This document shows, piece after piece, positions 52,486-64,000 of a stretch of 64,000 bases of DNA (its first letter is position 1; each line of letters opens with the position of its first letter). Under the pieces are notes generated by a model. That model ran no database searches. It was not told the DNA's origin and saw only the letters and a program-made list of their open reading frames with translations. The DNA is taken from NCBI GenBank assembly GCA_002479255.1, contig DLMJ01000008.1, forward strand, positions 1-64,000. The letters run 5' to 3'. The translations under genes were made by a program, and so were the position numbers. The stretch comes from Candidatus Binatus soli (GTDB taxonomy: Bacteria; Desulfobacterota; Binatia; Binatales; Binataceae).

Positions 52486-54464
52486 GGTCGAACAGCCGCG
52501 CTCGAAGCGGGACGAAGGATACAGTGTCACGGCTGGCAAAATTTGACGTCGTTTCGATCGAGGATCTCGAGACCTCGGACATCGAACGCGTGTTTGCGCT
52601 CGCCGACGGCTTTGCCGCCCAGCTCGAGCGCGGCGAGCAGATCACGACCGCTGCCGGACTGATCATGGCGACGCTGTTCTACGAGCCTTCGACGCGCACG
52701 CGGCTCAGCTTCGAGTCCTCGATGCATCGCCTCGGCGGCGCGGTGATCAGCTCGGCCGATATGCACGCGAGCTCCGCCGCCAAGGGCGAGAGTCTCGCCG
52801 ATACCGTGCGCGTTGTCGCCGGCTATGCCGACCTGATCGTGCTGCGCCATCCGCATGACGGCGCGGCGCGCGTGGCCGCGGAGTACGCGCCATGCCCGGT
52901 GCTGAACGCGGGCGACGGCAGCCGCGAGCATCCAACTCAGACGCTTTGCGATCTCTACATTCTGCGCAAGAAAAAGGGCCATCTGAAGGGACTCACGGTC
53001 GCGCTATGCGGCGACTTGAAGTTTGGCCGCACGGTGCATTCGTTGATCTACGCGCTGGCACGTTTCGGCGCGAACATCGTCGCCGTGCCGACCAGCGGGA
53101 TGGACGTTCCGGACTACGTGCTGGAACGGCTGGCCGCGGAGCGCAATTACAGCTTTTCGACCGTCACGATGGATGAACTCAAGTCGTTGGCGGGCGGCCT
53201 CGACGCTCTTTATCTGACCCCTAGCGCGCCGCATCAGATGGCGCTCTTTACCGACGACGGGGAGCTACGAAAATTTCCCGCGGCCGAGCCTCCGGCCGCG
53301 CTCGATGCATTCTACGTCACGCGCCTGCAGAAAGAGCGCATGTCGGGGAAGGAGGCCGGTCTCGCGGAGTACGTCCGCTTCGACGCGCGCGCTCTTCGCA
53401 CCAGCCGCACGCAGGAAGCCGTCGTGATGCATCCGCTGCCGCGCCTGGGCGAATTGGCGTACGAGCTCGATGCCGATCCGCGTGCGGTTTACTTCGAGCA
53501 GGCCGCTGCCGGCGTGCCGGTCCGGATGGCGTTGATCGCATTGCTGATGGAGAAAGCTGCCGGCGCATCCGCCGGTCAGCGGCCGACGGCCGGGGCGATT
53601 CGCTTCAAGGCCGAGCCGCCGCCGCGATGCTCCAATCTGAACTGCGTGACGCGATTCGAGGGCGCCTACCTGGCCCCGCGATTCACGCTCGGGCGCGGCA
53701 CGGATGCCACCGTGCTCGCGCTGAAGTGCGGCTTCTGCGAACGCGAACTGAAGATTGAATACGTCGGTCATGCGCGATCGCATCGCTATTATCGCTTCGA
53801 CGAAAACCTGCAAGGCTATGTCCGCCAATGGATCGAAGAAGGCTCGCTGGCGGTATTCGACAGCGTGAAGCAGGCCGAAGAGGCCGGCTACGAACCCTAC
53901 CGGCGCGGGCCTCAGCGCGAAATTATGAATGAAGAGGAAGTCGTTCGTGCGATCGAATCGCTCGCCGACCAGGTGATTGCCGACGTTCACGATATGCCGG
54001 GAGTGTCGATTGTGGGCGTCGTCAGTCGCGGCGCGATGCTCGCGCTTCGGCTGCGCGACCTGATTGGAGCGAAGACCGGAGTTCTTCCTCCGTGTGCGTC
54101 GCTCGATGCGTACCAACCGGCTGACGGTTTGCATCCGATCGACGGCACCGAGAATTTCAACGTCGAAGACCGCACAATAATTCTTGCCGATGACGTAATT
54201 AACAGCGGCTGGACCGTGCAACGCGCGATGGCGACGATCTGGCAGCGCGGCCGTCCGGCCGCGGTCAAACTGGCGGTGTTGATCGATCGCGGGCATCGCG
54301 CCGTCCCGATTCGGCCAAACTATGTCGGCAAGAATATCCCGACCTCACGCGGCGAGCGCGTGCAGGTGCGCCTCGCAGCGGCCGGCACGGAGAGCAAGTC
54401 GCACGATCGCGTAATGATCTATTCAATCGTCGAACCGCTGAAAGAACCCGAGGCGGCGCATTGA
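52482..54464 (+). CDS. pyrB: Triple fusion: aspartate carbamoyltransferase (PyrB) - PyrI zinc domain - PyrR-like phosphoribosyltransferase
   Basis: One 660-residue frame. Residues about 20-360 are a complete ATCase catalytic chain: STRT (70-73), K101 in AAKGES, EHPTQT (149-154), KFGRTVHS (180-187), RLQKER (281-286) and HPLPR (317-321). Residues 381-422 are the zinc domain of PyrI (C383, C388, C416, C419; CX4C...CX2C); PyrI's N-terminal nucleotide-binding domain is absent. After a 60-residue linker, residues 485-650 form a divergent PyrR domain: VSRGAML, PRPP loop ILADDVINSGWTV (567-579), LIDRGHRAVPIRPNYVGKN; PyrR's TLDISSYRDDG region is replaced by LDAYQPADG. An alternative GTG start lies at 52524 after AAGGA. 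Overlaps pyrR (ATGA) and pyrC (TTGA). Confidence 0.92.
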   Translation: MRSNSRARSGTKDTVSRLAKFDVVSIEDLETSDIERVFALADGFAAQLERGEQITTAAGLIMATLFYEPSTRTRLSFESSMHRLGGAVISSADMHASSAAKGESLADTVRVVAGYADLIVLRHPHDGAARVAAEYAPCPVLNAGDGSREHPTQTLCDLYILRKKKGHLKGLTVALCGDLKFGRTVHSLIYALARFGANIVAVPTSGMDVPDYVLERLAAERNYSFSTVTMDELKSLAGGLDALYLTPSAPHQMALFTDDGELRKFPAAEPPAALDAFYVTRLQKERMSGKEAGLAEYVRFDARALRTSRTQEAVVMHPLPRLGELAYELDADPRAVYFEQAAAGVPVRMALIALLMEKAAGASAGQRPTAGAIRFKAEPPPRCSNLNCVTRFEGAYLAPRFTLGRGTDATVLALKCGFCERELKIEYVGHARSHRYYRFDENLQGYVRQWIEEGSLAVFDSVKQAEEAGYEPYRRGPQREIMNEEEVVRAIESLADQVIADVHDMPGVSIVGVVSRGAMLALRLRDLIGAKTGVLPPCASLDAYQPADGLHPIDGTENFNVEDRTIILADDVINSGWTVQRAMATIWQRGRPAAVKLAVLIDRGHRAVPIRPNYVGKNIPTSRGERVQVRLAAAGTESKSHDRVMIYSIVEPLKEPEAAH

Positions 54465-55819
54465 ACTCAATCCTGCTCAGAGGGGGACGGGTGATCGATC
54501 CCGCAAGCGCACTCGATGGACAGTGTGACTTGCTGGTGCGCGACGGCAAGATTGCAGCGGTGGAACGGGCCGAGGCTCGGACAAATTTGGACGATGCAAC
54601 TTTGGTGGATGCGAGCGGATGCTGGATCGTGCCCGGCCTGATCGATCCGCATGTACATTTGCGCGATCCCGGTTTCCCCGAAAAGGAAACGATCCTGACG
54701 GGTTTGCGGGCAGCGGCGGCGGGCGGTTTCGCGACCGTGGCGGCGATGGCGAACACGTCGCCGGTCAACGACAGTCCCGCGATTACGCGTTACATGCTCA
54801 AGCGCGCCGGGGAAGCCCATTGCGCACGGCTGGCGCCGGTTTCGGCGGTCACGCAAGGGCTGCGCGGGATCGAGCCGGTGGATTTCGCCGCGATGCTTGA
54901 TGCGGGTGCGCGATTGTTTTCCGACGATGGAATCCCGATCGATGATGCGGCGGTGCTGTCGCGCGCGTTGCATGAAACCAGGCGGCTTGGATTTGCGGTT
55001 GCGCTGCATGAAGAGGATCGCGCGCTGTCATGCGATGGAGCGTTGAACGCCGGCGCGGTATCGGAGCATCTGGGCGTCAGCGGTTATGCGCATTCGGCGG
55101 AACCGCAACGCGTGCGCCGCGATCTCGCGATAGCGATCGGCTCGGGCGCGGCGGTTCATGTCGCCCACGTGTCCACGGCCGAGTCACTCGAACTCATCCG
55201 CGCCGCGCGCCGGCATGGCGCGCAAGTCACCTGCGAGGCGACGCCGCATCATTTCACGTTGGACGAAAGCGCCGCGCTGACTTGGGGGCCGAACGCCAAG
55301 ATGAACCCTCCGCTTCGCAATCGCGATGATGTCGAAGCGCTCCGTGCGGCGATTCGCGATGGCACCGTTGACATGATTGCGACCGACCACGCGCCGCACG
55401 ATCCGAAATCGAAGCGGATGGAGCAACTCGGCGCCTTTTTCGGTCCGGGGCACCAGGCGGCGCATCTCGATCACGACGCAGCCGAGATATTCGCGCACGC
55501 GGCAAACGGAGTCGTGGGTCTTGAGACATCGCTCGGACTTGCGCTCGACCTGGTGCATCGATCTTTGATCGAACCGGCGCGTCTAGTCGAGATGATGTCG
55601 CTCAATCCAGCGGCACTGCTGCGGCTGGAGGCAGGTACGCTTGCGGTTGGCGCGGTCGCGGATATCACGGTGATCGATCCCAATCTCGAGTGGACCGTTG
55701 CGCCGGAAAAATTCCTGTCAAAGAGCCGCAACACTCCGTTCGCAGGGATGCGGCTGAAGGGCAGGGCGGTGCTGACTATCGTTGCGGGCGAAATCGTTTA
55801 CGACGGGAGGAAGGCGTAA
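54461..55819 (+). CDS. pyrC: Dihydroorotase
   Basis: The 452-residue class I (amidohydrolase) enzyme forms dihydroorotate from carbamoyl aspartate. Metal ligands are intact: H64 and H66 (DPHVHLRDPG), the FSDDG aspartates (153-157), H183 (ALHEED), H236 (VAHVST) and D309 (ATDHAPH). It is therefore active and not the inactive PyrC' partner known from Pseudomonas. The TTG start overlaps the pyrB stop. Confidence 0.95.
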   Translation: MNSILLRGGRVIDPASALDGQCDLLVRDGKIAAVERAEARTNLDDATLVDASGCWIVPGLIDPHVHLRDPGFPEKETILTGLRAAAAGGFATVAAMANTSPVNDSPAITRYMLKRAGEAHCARLAPVSAVTQGLRGIEPVDFAAMLDAGARLFSDDGIPIDDAAVLSRALHETRRLGFAVALHEEDRALSCDGALNAGAVSEHLGVSGYAHSAEPQRVRRDLAIAIGSGAAVHVAHVSTAESLELIRAARRHGAQVTCEATPHHFTLDESAALTWGPNAKMNPPLRNRDDVEALRAAIRDGTVDMIATDHAPHDPKSKRMEQLGAFFGPGHQAAHLDHDAAEIFAHAANGVVGLETSLGLALDLVHRSLIEPARLVEMMSLNPAALLRLEAGTLAVGAVADITVIDPNLEWTVAPEKFLSKSRNTPFAGMRLKGRAVLTIVAGEIVYDGRKA

Positions 55820-55826
55820 CGGATCG

Positions 55827-57020
55827 ATGAGCAAAGGGCGCGAAGCGATACTGGCGCTCGCCGACGGGCGAATTTTCCGCGGCCGCGCATTCGGCGCGAT
55901 GGGCGAGGCGGTGGGCGAAGCGGTCTTCAACACCGCGATGACCGGCTACCAGGAAGTGCTGACTGACCCGTCGTACAAGGGCCAGTTGGTCTGCATGACT
56001 TATCCGGAAATCGGCAACGTTGGAATCAACGCCGAGGACGCAGAGTCGCGGCGCTTGTACCTGGAGGGTTTCATCGTCAAGGAATACTGGGAGCGGCCGT
56101 CGAACTGGCGCTCGGAGATGGCGCTTGGAAAGTACCTGGAAGAGGCGGGCGTGGTGGGTATCGAGGGTATCGACACGCGCGCGCTGGTCCGCCATTTGCG
56201 CACGCGCGGCGCGCAGGAAGCGGTGATATCGAGCGTCGATCTGGACGCCGAGTCGCTGGTGCGCAAGGCCAAGGCGTCGCCGGGACTGGTCGGCCGCGAT
56301 CTCGTGAAAGAGGTTACATCCGCTGAGGCTTACGATTGGGACTTCGGGGATTGGAAATTAGGGCGCGGCTACCTCCGCATGAGCCACGAAGCGATGCGCG
56401 ATGCGCCCGCGATTGTCGCGCTCGACTACGGAATCAAGCTGAACATTTTGCGCCGGCTGGTGGCGACCGGCTTTCGCGTGAAGGTGGTCCCGGCGGCGTC
56501 GAGCGCAGAGGAGATACTCGCGCACAACCCCGACGGAATTTTCCTGTCGAACGGACCCGGCGATCCTGCGGCGCTGCCGTACGCTTACAGAGCTATCGCG
56601 GGCGTGTTGGGCAAGAAGCCGGTGTTCGGCATCTGCCTTGGCCATCAGTTGATCGGGCTGGCGCTGGGCGGCAAGACTTACAAGCTCGACTTCGGCCATC
56701 ATGGCGCCAATCATCCGGTGATGGACTTGCGCACCCGGCGGGTCGAGATCACGGCGCAGAACCACGGCTTCGCGGTCGATGACGAGTCATTGAGAAGACG
56801 TGCGAAGCTTTCGCATCTGAACCTGAACGACAACACCGTCGAAGGCCTGCAGGGAACCGGAGTGCCGTTCTTTTCCGTGCAATATCATCCCGAGGCCTCG
56901 CCCGGGCCGCACGATTCGAGCTACCTGTTTGCGCGATTCAAGAAACTGGTTGAAGCGTTCCCGCGTTACGGCGCGGAGGCGCTGGACCGAATCCTTGCCG
57001 CCGAGGCATCGGCGCGATGA
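55827..57020 (+). CDS. carA: Carbamoyl-phosphate synthase small subunit
   Basis: The 397-residue glutaminase subunit has the nucleophile C270 in FGICLGHQL and the H354/E356 pair in YHPEAS. It feeds ammonia to CarB. The ATG at 55827 begins seven bp after the pyrC stop; GGAGGAAGG lies somewhat far upstream (13-14 nt). The N-terminal frame before this ATG belongs to pyrC. Confidence 0.96.
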   Translation: MSKGREAILALADGRIFRGRAFGAMGEAVGEAVFNTAMTGYQEVLTDPSYKGQLVCMTYPEIGNVGINAEDAESRRLYLEGFIVKEYWERPSNWRSEMALGKYLEEAGVVGIEGIDTRALVRHLRTRGAQEAVISSVDLDAESLVRKAKASPGLVGRDLVKEVTSAEAYDWDFGDWKLGRGYLRMSHEAMRDAPAIVALDYGIKLNILRRLVATGFRVKVVPAASSAEEILAHNPDGIFLSNGPGDPAALPYAYRAIAGVLGKKPVFGICLGHQLIGLALGGKTYKLDFGHHGANHPVMDLRTRRVEITAQNHGFAVDDESLRRRAKLSHLNLNDNTVEGLQGTGVPFFSVQYHPEASPGPHDSSYLFARFKKLVEAFPRYGAEALDRILAAEASAR

Positions 57021-57071
57021 CCAGATCAACGCATCGACTCGATCCAAGTTCGACATATCGGGACTACCAAG

Positions 57072-60274
<3,203 letters not shown>

Positions 60275-60278
<4 letters not shown>

Positions 60279-62365
60279 AACGTGCGCTTGGAATCGGGAG
60301 CCCCGTTGCGGCGATGCCGGGGATCGGCCCGAAGCGCGCGGCGGCTCTGGAAGCGCGCGGGATCGCGACCGCGGGCGACCTCATCTTTCATCTGCCGGCG
60401 CGTTACCAGGACTGGCGCGAGCGCACGCCGGCTGAAGATCTGCGCGCCGGGAGCATCGTCGTCGTCGAAGGCGACCTTGGCAAGATTTCCGAGCGGCCGA
60501 TGCGCGGTTCGCGGTGGCGCCGGCTCGCGTCGGGATGGCTCAACGTGGGCGGGAGGCAGATTCGGGTCGTATGGTTCAACCTGCCCGCTTACATGCGCGG
60601 CTATCTTCCGGGCGGCGAGCGCGTGTTGGTCCGCGGGCGAGTGGCGGCGGGACTCGACGGCGGAATCGAGATAGTCCAACCGGAGTTGCATCCGCTGTCG
60701 GATGGCGAGCCGAAAGGAATCCGTCCGGTTTACCGTATCCCTTCGATTGTAGGGCAACGGCTGTTCGCGAGCCTGGTGGCGCGCGCGCTCGGCGAGACGG
60801 GCGACTCGATCCGCGGATCGATCCCCGACGAAGTGCGCGGCGAAGTGCCGACGGTTCGCGACGCGCTCAGCTACATTCACGATCCGCCGCCCGATGCCGA
60901 CTTCGACGCCCTGGCGAACGGAGAATCGCGCGGCCATCTGGCGCTCGCATTCGATGAACTGTTCGCGTTCGAGTTGGCGCTTTCGATTGAACGCATCCGC
61001 AGCGCGCGCCGCGCCGGAATAGCGCTCGATGGATCGCGCGATCTCAGTCAGCGGATGACGGATGAGCTGCCGTTCAAGCTGACGGGATCGCAGTCGCGTG
61101 CGATAGAGGAAATCGGCGCCGATCTGGCGCGGCCGAATCAGATGAACCGGATGCTGATGGGCGATGTCGGCAGCGGCAAGACGATTGTTGCGTTCTGGGC
61201 AATGATCCGGGCGGTCGAATGCGGGCATCAGGCGGCGATGATGGCGCCGACGGAACTGCTCGCCGAGCAGCACTGGCGCGGCTTCGCGCGCGTGTGCGGG
61301 CGGCTGGGCATAAAGAGCGCGATCCTCACGGGGAGCGTGACGGGTGCGGCGCGTAACAAGACTTTGCGCGGGCTTTCAAGCGGCGAAATCGGCGTCGTGT
61401 TCGGAACGCATGCGCTGATACAGGAGCGGGTGCTAATGCGCAGACTCGCGCTCGGCGTGATCGACGAGCAGCATCGATTCGGCGTTTTCGATCGCGCGAA
61501 GATGAAAGCATTGGGGCCGAAGGCAAATCTGCTGATGATGACGGCGACGCCGATTCCGAGAAGCCTGGCGATGAGCCTGTTCGCGAATCTCGACGTATCG
61601 TTTCTCGACGAGCTGCCGGCGGGGCGCACGCCGATCGCGACCGAGATTTACACTGAGGACGATATCGCGCGCGTGCATGAGGAGCTGCGCGCCGAGATAG
61701 GCGGCGGCGGACGCGCGTACTACGTCGTACCGTTCATCGATGGCGACGAAGACGAAGCCAAGTCGGTATCCGCCACGGCGGCGCGCCTTAAGAAGGACGC
61801 TATCCCCGGCGCGAGAGTCGGCACGATGCACGGCAGGATGGTGACTGCGGAAAAAGATCGCGCGATGCGTGAATTTCGCGACGGCGCGATCGACGTCCTG
61901 GTCTGCACGACGGTGGTCGAAGTGGGAATCGACGTGCCCGAGGCGACCATAATCGTGGTGGTCGCGGCGGAACGTTACGGCCTTGCGCAATTGCATCAGC
62001 TGCGCGGCAGGGTGGGGCGCGGCGAGAAGCCGTCGCGATGCTGCCTGGTGGCGTCGAGCGACGCGGACGAACCGGCGCTGGAGCGCCTGGCGGTCATGCG
62101 CGAAAGCATGACCGGCGCGGAGGTCGCGGAGGCCGACTTGCGGCTGCGCGGTCCGGGCGATTTGCTCGGCGCGCGGCAGACCGGGGCGCTGCCGCTGCGC
62201 TTCGTTCATCTAATTCGCGACCATCGCACGATCGAACGCGCGCGCAAGATGGCTGACGACTGGATCCGGCGCGATCCGTCGCTGGCGAGCCGCGAATCGG
62301 AAGGCGCGCGGGCGGCGGTCAAGAAAATGCTGGCGCTCGGGTTCAGTCTCGGCGACGTAGGGTAG
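60275..62365 (+). CDS. recG: ATP-dependent DNA helicase RecG
   Basis: The 696-residue helicase has an N-terminal helix-hairpin-helix/wedge domain (PGIGPKRAAALEARG; OB fold about 60-150) and the superfamily 2 motor: MGDVGSGKT (motif I), APTELLAEQH, IDEQHRFG (DEQH box), MMTATPIPRSL and VVAAERYGLAQLHQLRGRVGR (motif VI). It reverses forks and migrates branched DNA. The GTG start overlaps carB, so it is translated from the pyr transcript. It ends 9 bp from a convergent gene. Confidence 0.95.
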
Positions 62366-62374
62366 GGCGGCGCC

Positions 62375-63715
62375 CTATTGAGCGGCGGACCTAGCGGAGG
62401 GTTCGATGCGCGCGGTTACGCCGCCTGATTCGATCGCGCTGGCGTTCCAAATGGCAGGCGCGAGAGTGTCGAAATAGTTCGCGCCCTGTCCGATCACGAC
62501 CAGCACCGCCTTGGAGCGGGTATCGATGCGATGCGGGGTGGAGTCGCCCAGCAAGCGATCGAGCAAGGTCTGATAGACGGCGGCGAAGTGGCGGGCAGTC
62601 TGCTGGTCGCTGAACGCGAGCATCCAGATCACGTTCACGCCGCGGCTCTCTTGCAGGATGATCATGCGGTCCGCGATCCATCGCGAGGCGAGTCCGACTT
62701 CGATGGATTGTTTGCCCAGATTGCGCTCCAGGATGACGCGCAGGAGCAGCTCGCCGTAGGTATCGTCGTCGGCTTTTTTCCAGCCGCTCATGATCCGGTC
62801 GTAGCCGGCGAGCTCGATTCGCGGCTGGGGCGCGGCGCTGTCGAAGTAGAGCGCGGGATGCAGAATCTGGTGGCTCGACTGCGGCGGGTTGCGATAGAGC
62901 GCATCAACGCCAGGCCATCCACCGCGGCGATAAGCCGCGGCGACGAAGCGGACGCCCTCGGAATACTGGAACAACAGCGGAGCGCTGAGGCCCTCGGGCG
63001 TGCCGGGCGCCTCGGCGGCGAGCGCTTGCGGGAGGTTCTTGAGATTGTCGGCGAGGGCGTCGGCGGTGCTGTTGTCCATCCGGCCCAGCGCGTAGGCGAA
63101 CCCGGCAATGGTCGCATCGCCTTCTGCGACGGACTTTAGCGCGAGCGCGCGATCGTCGTCGTCCTTCACTTTGTCGAGGCTCGATTCGAGATCGAAATTC
63201 TGATCCTGGAGCGCATGCGTCAGTTCATGCGCGAGCAGCATCTCGCCAACGACGTCGCGCTGAATCATGAACTGAGCCGCGCTGTTCCAGGTGCCAATAT
63301 CGGCGCCGCCTTCGACCAGAACCATTTCCTTGCCATGCGGATCGTAAAAGCCCGCCACCTGGCTCTTGAGCAGCTTGAGCGACTCGGCCTTGAGATCGAT
63401 ACGCGAGGGAAAGAGGCCGGTGAGCGCGCCCGCGACGGCGTCGACCTGGATCTGGTTGTCGGTGTAGTCGCGCATCAGGTCGGCCTCCATCATGGCCTCG
63501 GCCTCGTCCGGGGATTTGACGACGAGCGGAACCGGTTGCTTGAAGCGAAGCTGGCGAAGATCCTGTATGCCGGTCTCGATCTTTTCGGCCTGCTGTGAAT
63601 TAATCCGGCCGCCGTTGACGAGCGAGTAGGCGCATCCCCAGAGAAAGATCAGGGTGGTGACAGCGCAGATTGGCCACCAGAGCCGTCGTGCGAAGTAGGT
63701 GGCGCGGCTGGTCAT
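62375..63715 (-). CDS. Membrane-anchored HExxH metalloprotease-like protein
   Basis: The 446-residue protein has one N-terminal hydrophobic span ending in LWGCAYS (possible lipobox) and a gluzincin-type motif LLAHELTHALQDQ with H163, E164 and H167. A downstream glutamate in KSVAEGDATIAG may be the third zinc ligand. No family was recognised with certainty; similar predicted peptidases occur in many environmental genomes. Its ATG overlaps the stop of the upstream RlpA-like gene (ATGA), so the two are coupled. Confidence 0.7.
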   Translation of the reverse strand: MTSRATYFARRLWWPICAVTTLIFLWGCAYSLVNGGRINSQQAEKIETGIQDLRQLRFKQPVPLVVKSPDEAEAMMEADLMRDYTDNQIQVDAVAGALTGLFPSRIDLKAESLKLLKSQVAGFYDPHGKEMVLVEGGADIGTWNSAAQFMIQRDVVGEMLLAHELTHALQDQNFDLESSLDKVKDDDDRALALKSVAEGDATIAGFAYALGRMDNSTADALADNLKNLPQALAAEAPGTPEGLSAPLLFQYSEGVRFVAAAYRRGGWPGVDALYRNPPQSSHQILHPALYFDSAAPQPRIELAGYDRIMSGWKKADDDTYGELLLRVILERNLGKQSIEVGLASRWIADRMIILQESRGVNVIWMLAFSDQQTARHFAAVYQTLLDRLLGDSTPHRIDTRSKAVLVVIGQGANYFDTLAPAIWNASAIESGGVTARIEPSARSAAQ

Positions 63716-64000
63716 TCGGTGACGATCACGACTGGAAGTCCAAAACGGGCGGAATCGGATGCGCGCGCCTCGGCTGCGGAGCGAGTCGCGAATGCGCCCA
63801 TACGTACACGGTAGTAGCGGCGATGGTCGGCATCAAGCCGATCGACATGAACGTCGGCGTAGTAGGCGGCCAATTTGCTTCGCAGCTGCTCGGCGTTCCG
63901 TTGCTCGGAAAATGAACCTACCTGGACGAAATAGCGCAGCGGCGCGCCAACTTCGCGAGAGCCGGCCGGCTTGCTGATCAGCGAAATACGAACCCGCGCG
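63712..64000 (-). CDS. rlpA: RlpA-like SPOR-domain protein, 5' end outside window
   Basis: The frame enters from the window edge and ends at TGA 63712-63714. The 95 visible residues start ARVRISLI, like the end of a double-psi beta-barrel, then give a SPOR domain: RYFVQVGSFSEQRNAEQLRS ... YYRVRMGAFATRSAAEARA ... LPVVIVTE. SPOR domains bind denuded septal peptidoglycan. The order DPBB tail then SPOR is that of RlpA lytic transglycosylase; the catalytic part lies outside. Confidence 0.75.
   Translation of the reverse strand, partial: ARVRISLISKPAGSREVGAPLRYFVQVGSFSEQRNAEQLRSKLAAYYADVHVDRLDADHRRYYRVRMGAFATRSAAEARASDSARFGLPVVIVTE

Noticed and set aside
53925..53927. Separate start for the PyrR-like domain inside pyrB
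   Set aside because: An ATG exists there but has no ribosome-binding site, and the frame runs unbroken from the zinc domain through a structured-looking linker. A fusion is the simpler reading.
54461..55819. Inactive PyrC' partner of ATCase as in Pseudomonas
   Set aside because: All dihydroorotase metal ligands are present, so this is an active PyrC.

Overview
This window is 64 kb of gene-dense, GC-rich bacterial chromosome. The organism is Gram-negative: there is an outer-membrane beta-barrel protein, a lipoprotein, an HtrA protease and an RlpA/SPOR protein. The mix of genes (type III CoA transferase, acyl-CoA dehydrogenase, B-type succinate dehydrogenase, LDH-like malate dehydrogenase, MTA phosphorylase, class III aminotransferase, a PMT-type mannosyltransferase) suggests a soil or aquifer deltaproteobacterial-grade lineage such as Candidatus Binatota (Desulfobacterota_B). 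That placement is inference; no rRNA gene is present to test it. No tRNA, rRNA, CRISPR array, intact insertion sequence or prophage was recognised.

Layout. 0-5 kb: a beta-barrel protein, a decayed MT-A70 methyltransferase relic, HtrA, and a geranylgeranyl-reductase-like flavoprotein. 5-11.6 kb: a metal-receptor-like protein, CoA transferase, class III aminotransferase, alpha/beta hydrolase, and a ClC channel with CBS and TrkA-C domains. 11.6-15.5 kb, minus strand: a four-gene signalling operon (membrane FHA protein, zinc-ribbon membrane protein, Ser/Thr kinase, PHP phosphoesterase). The kinase lacks the usual beta-3 lysine but has a lysine in its glycine loop, as in eukaryotic WNK kinases. 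15.7-18.2 kb: a tiny membrane protein coupled to an enoyl-CoA hydratase, then mazG and a carboxylesterase. 18.4-25.4 kb: a cell-surface glycosylation operon (a double GT-C/PMT fusion, a membrane-anchored sugar-binding-like protein, a GT-C protein with a PA14 domain), followed by an anchored repeat protein. 26.5-29.5 kb: yebC-ruvC-ruvA-ruvB.

29.5-43.5 kb is mainly central metabolism: a glutamine amidotransferase, an acyl-CoA dehydrogenase, icd, an ABC-2 exporter, then mdh-sdhCAB-sucCD-ndk-rlmN, covering most TCA steps from isocitrate to oxaloacetate (2-oxoglutarate dehydrogenase and fumarase are not here). 43.5-51.8 kb: MTA phosphorylase with a PfkB kinase, a polyprenol-type glycosyltransferase, UDP-glucose dehydrogenase, a sugar epimerase, lepA and lepB.

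51.8-62.4 kb is the most unusual region: a de novo pyrimidine operon, promoter - leader peptide/attenuator - pyrR - pyrB - pyrC - carA - carB - recG, with four stop/start overlaps. The pyrB gene encodes one continuous 660-residue protein. It joins a complete aspartate carbamoyltransferase catalytic chain, the zinc domain of the PyrI regulatory chain (without PyrI's nucleotide-binding domain), and a second, divergent PyrR-type phosphoribosyltransferase domain. The leader encodes a 21-residue peptide whose codons span an intrinsic terminator and whose stop overlaps the pyrR start, an E. coli pyrBI-like attenuator placed in front of a PyrR gene. The window ends with a zinc-metalloprotease-like protein and the C-terminal part of an RlpA-like SPOR protein.
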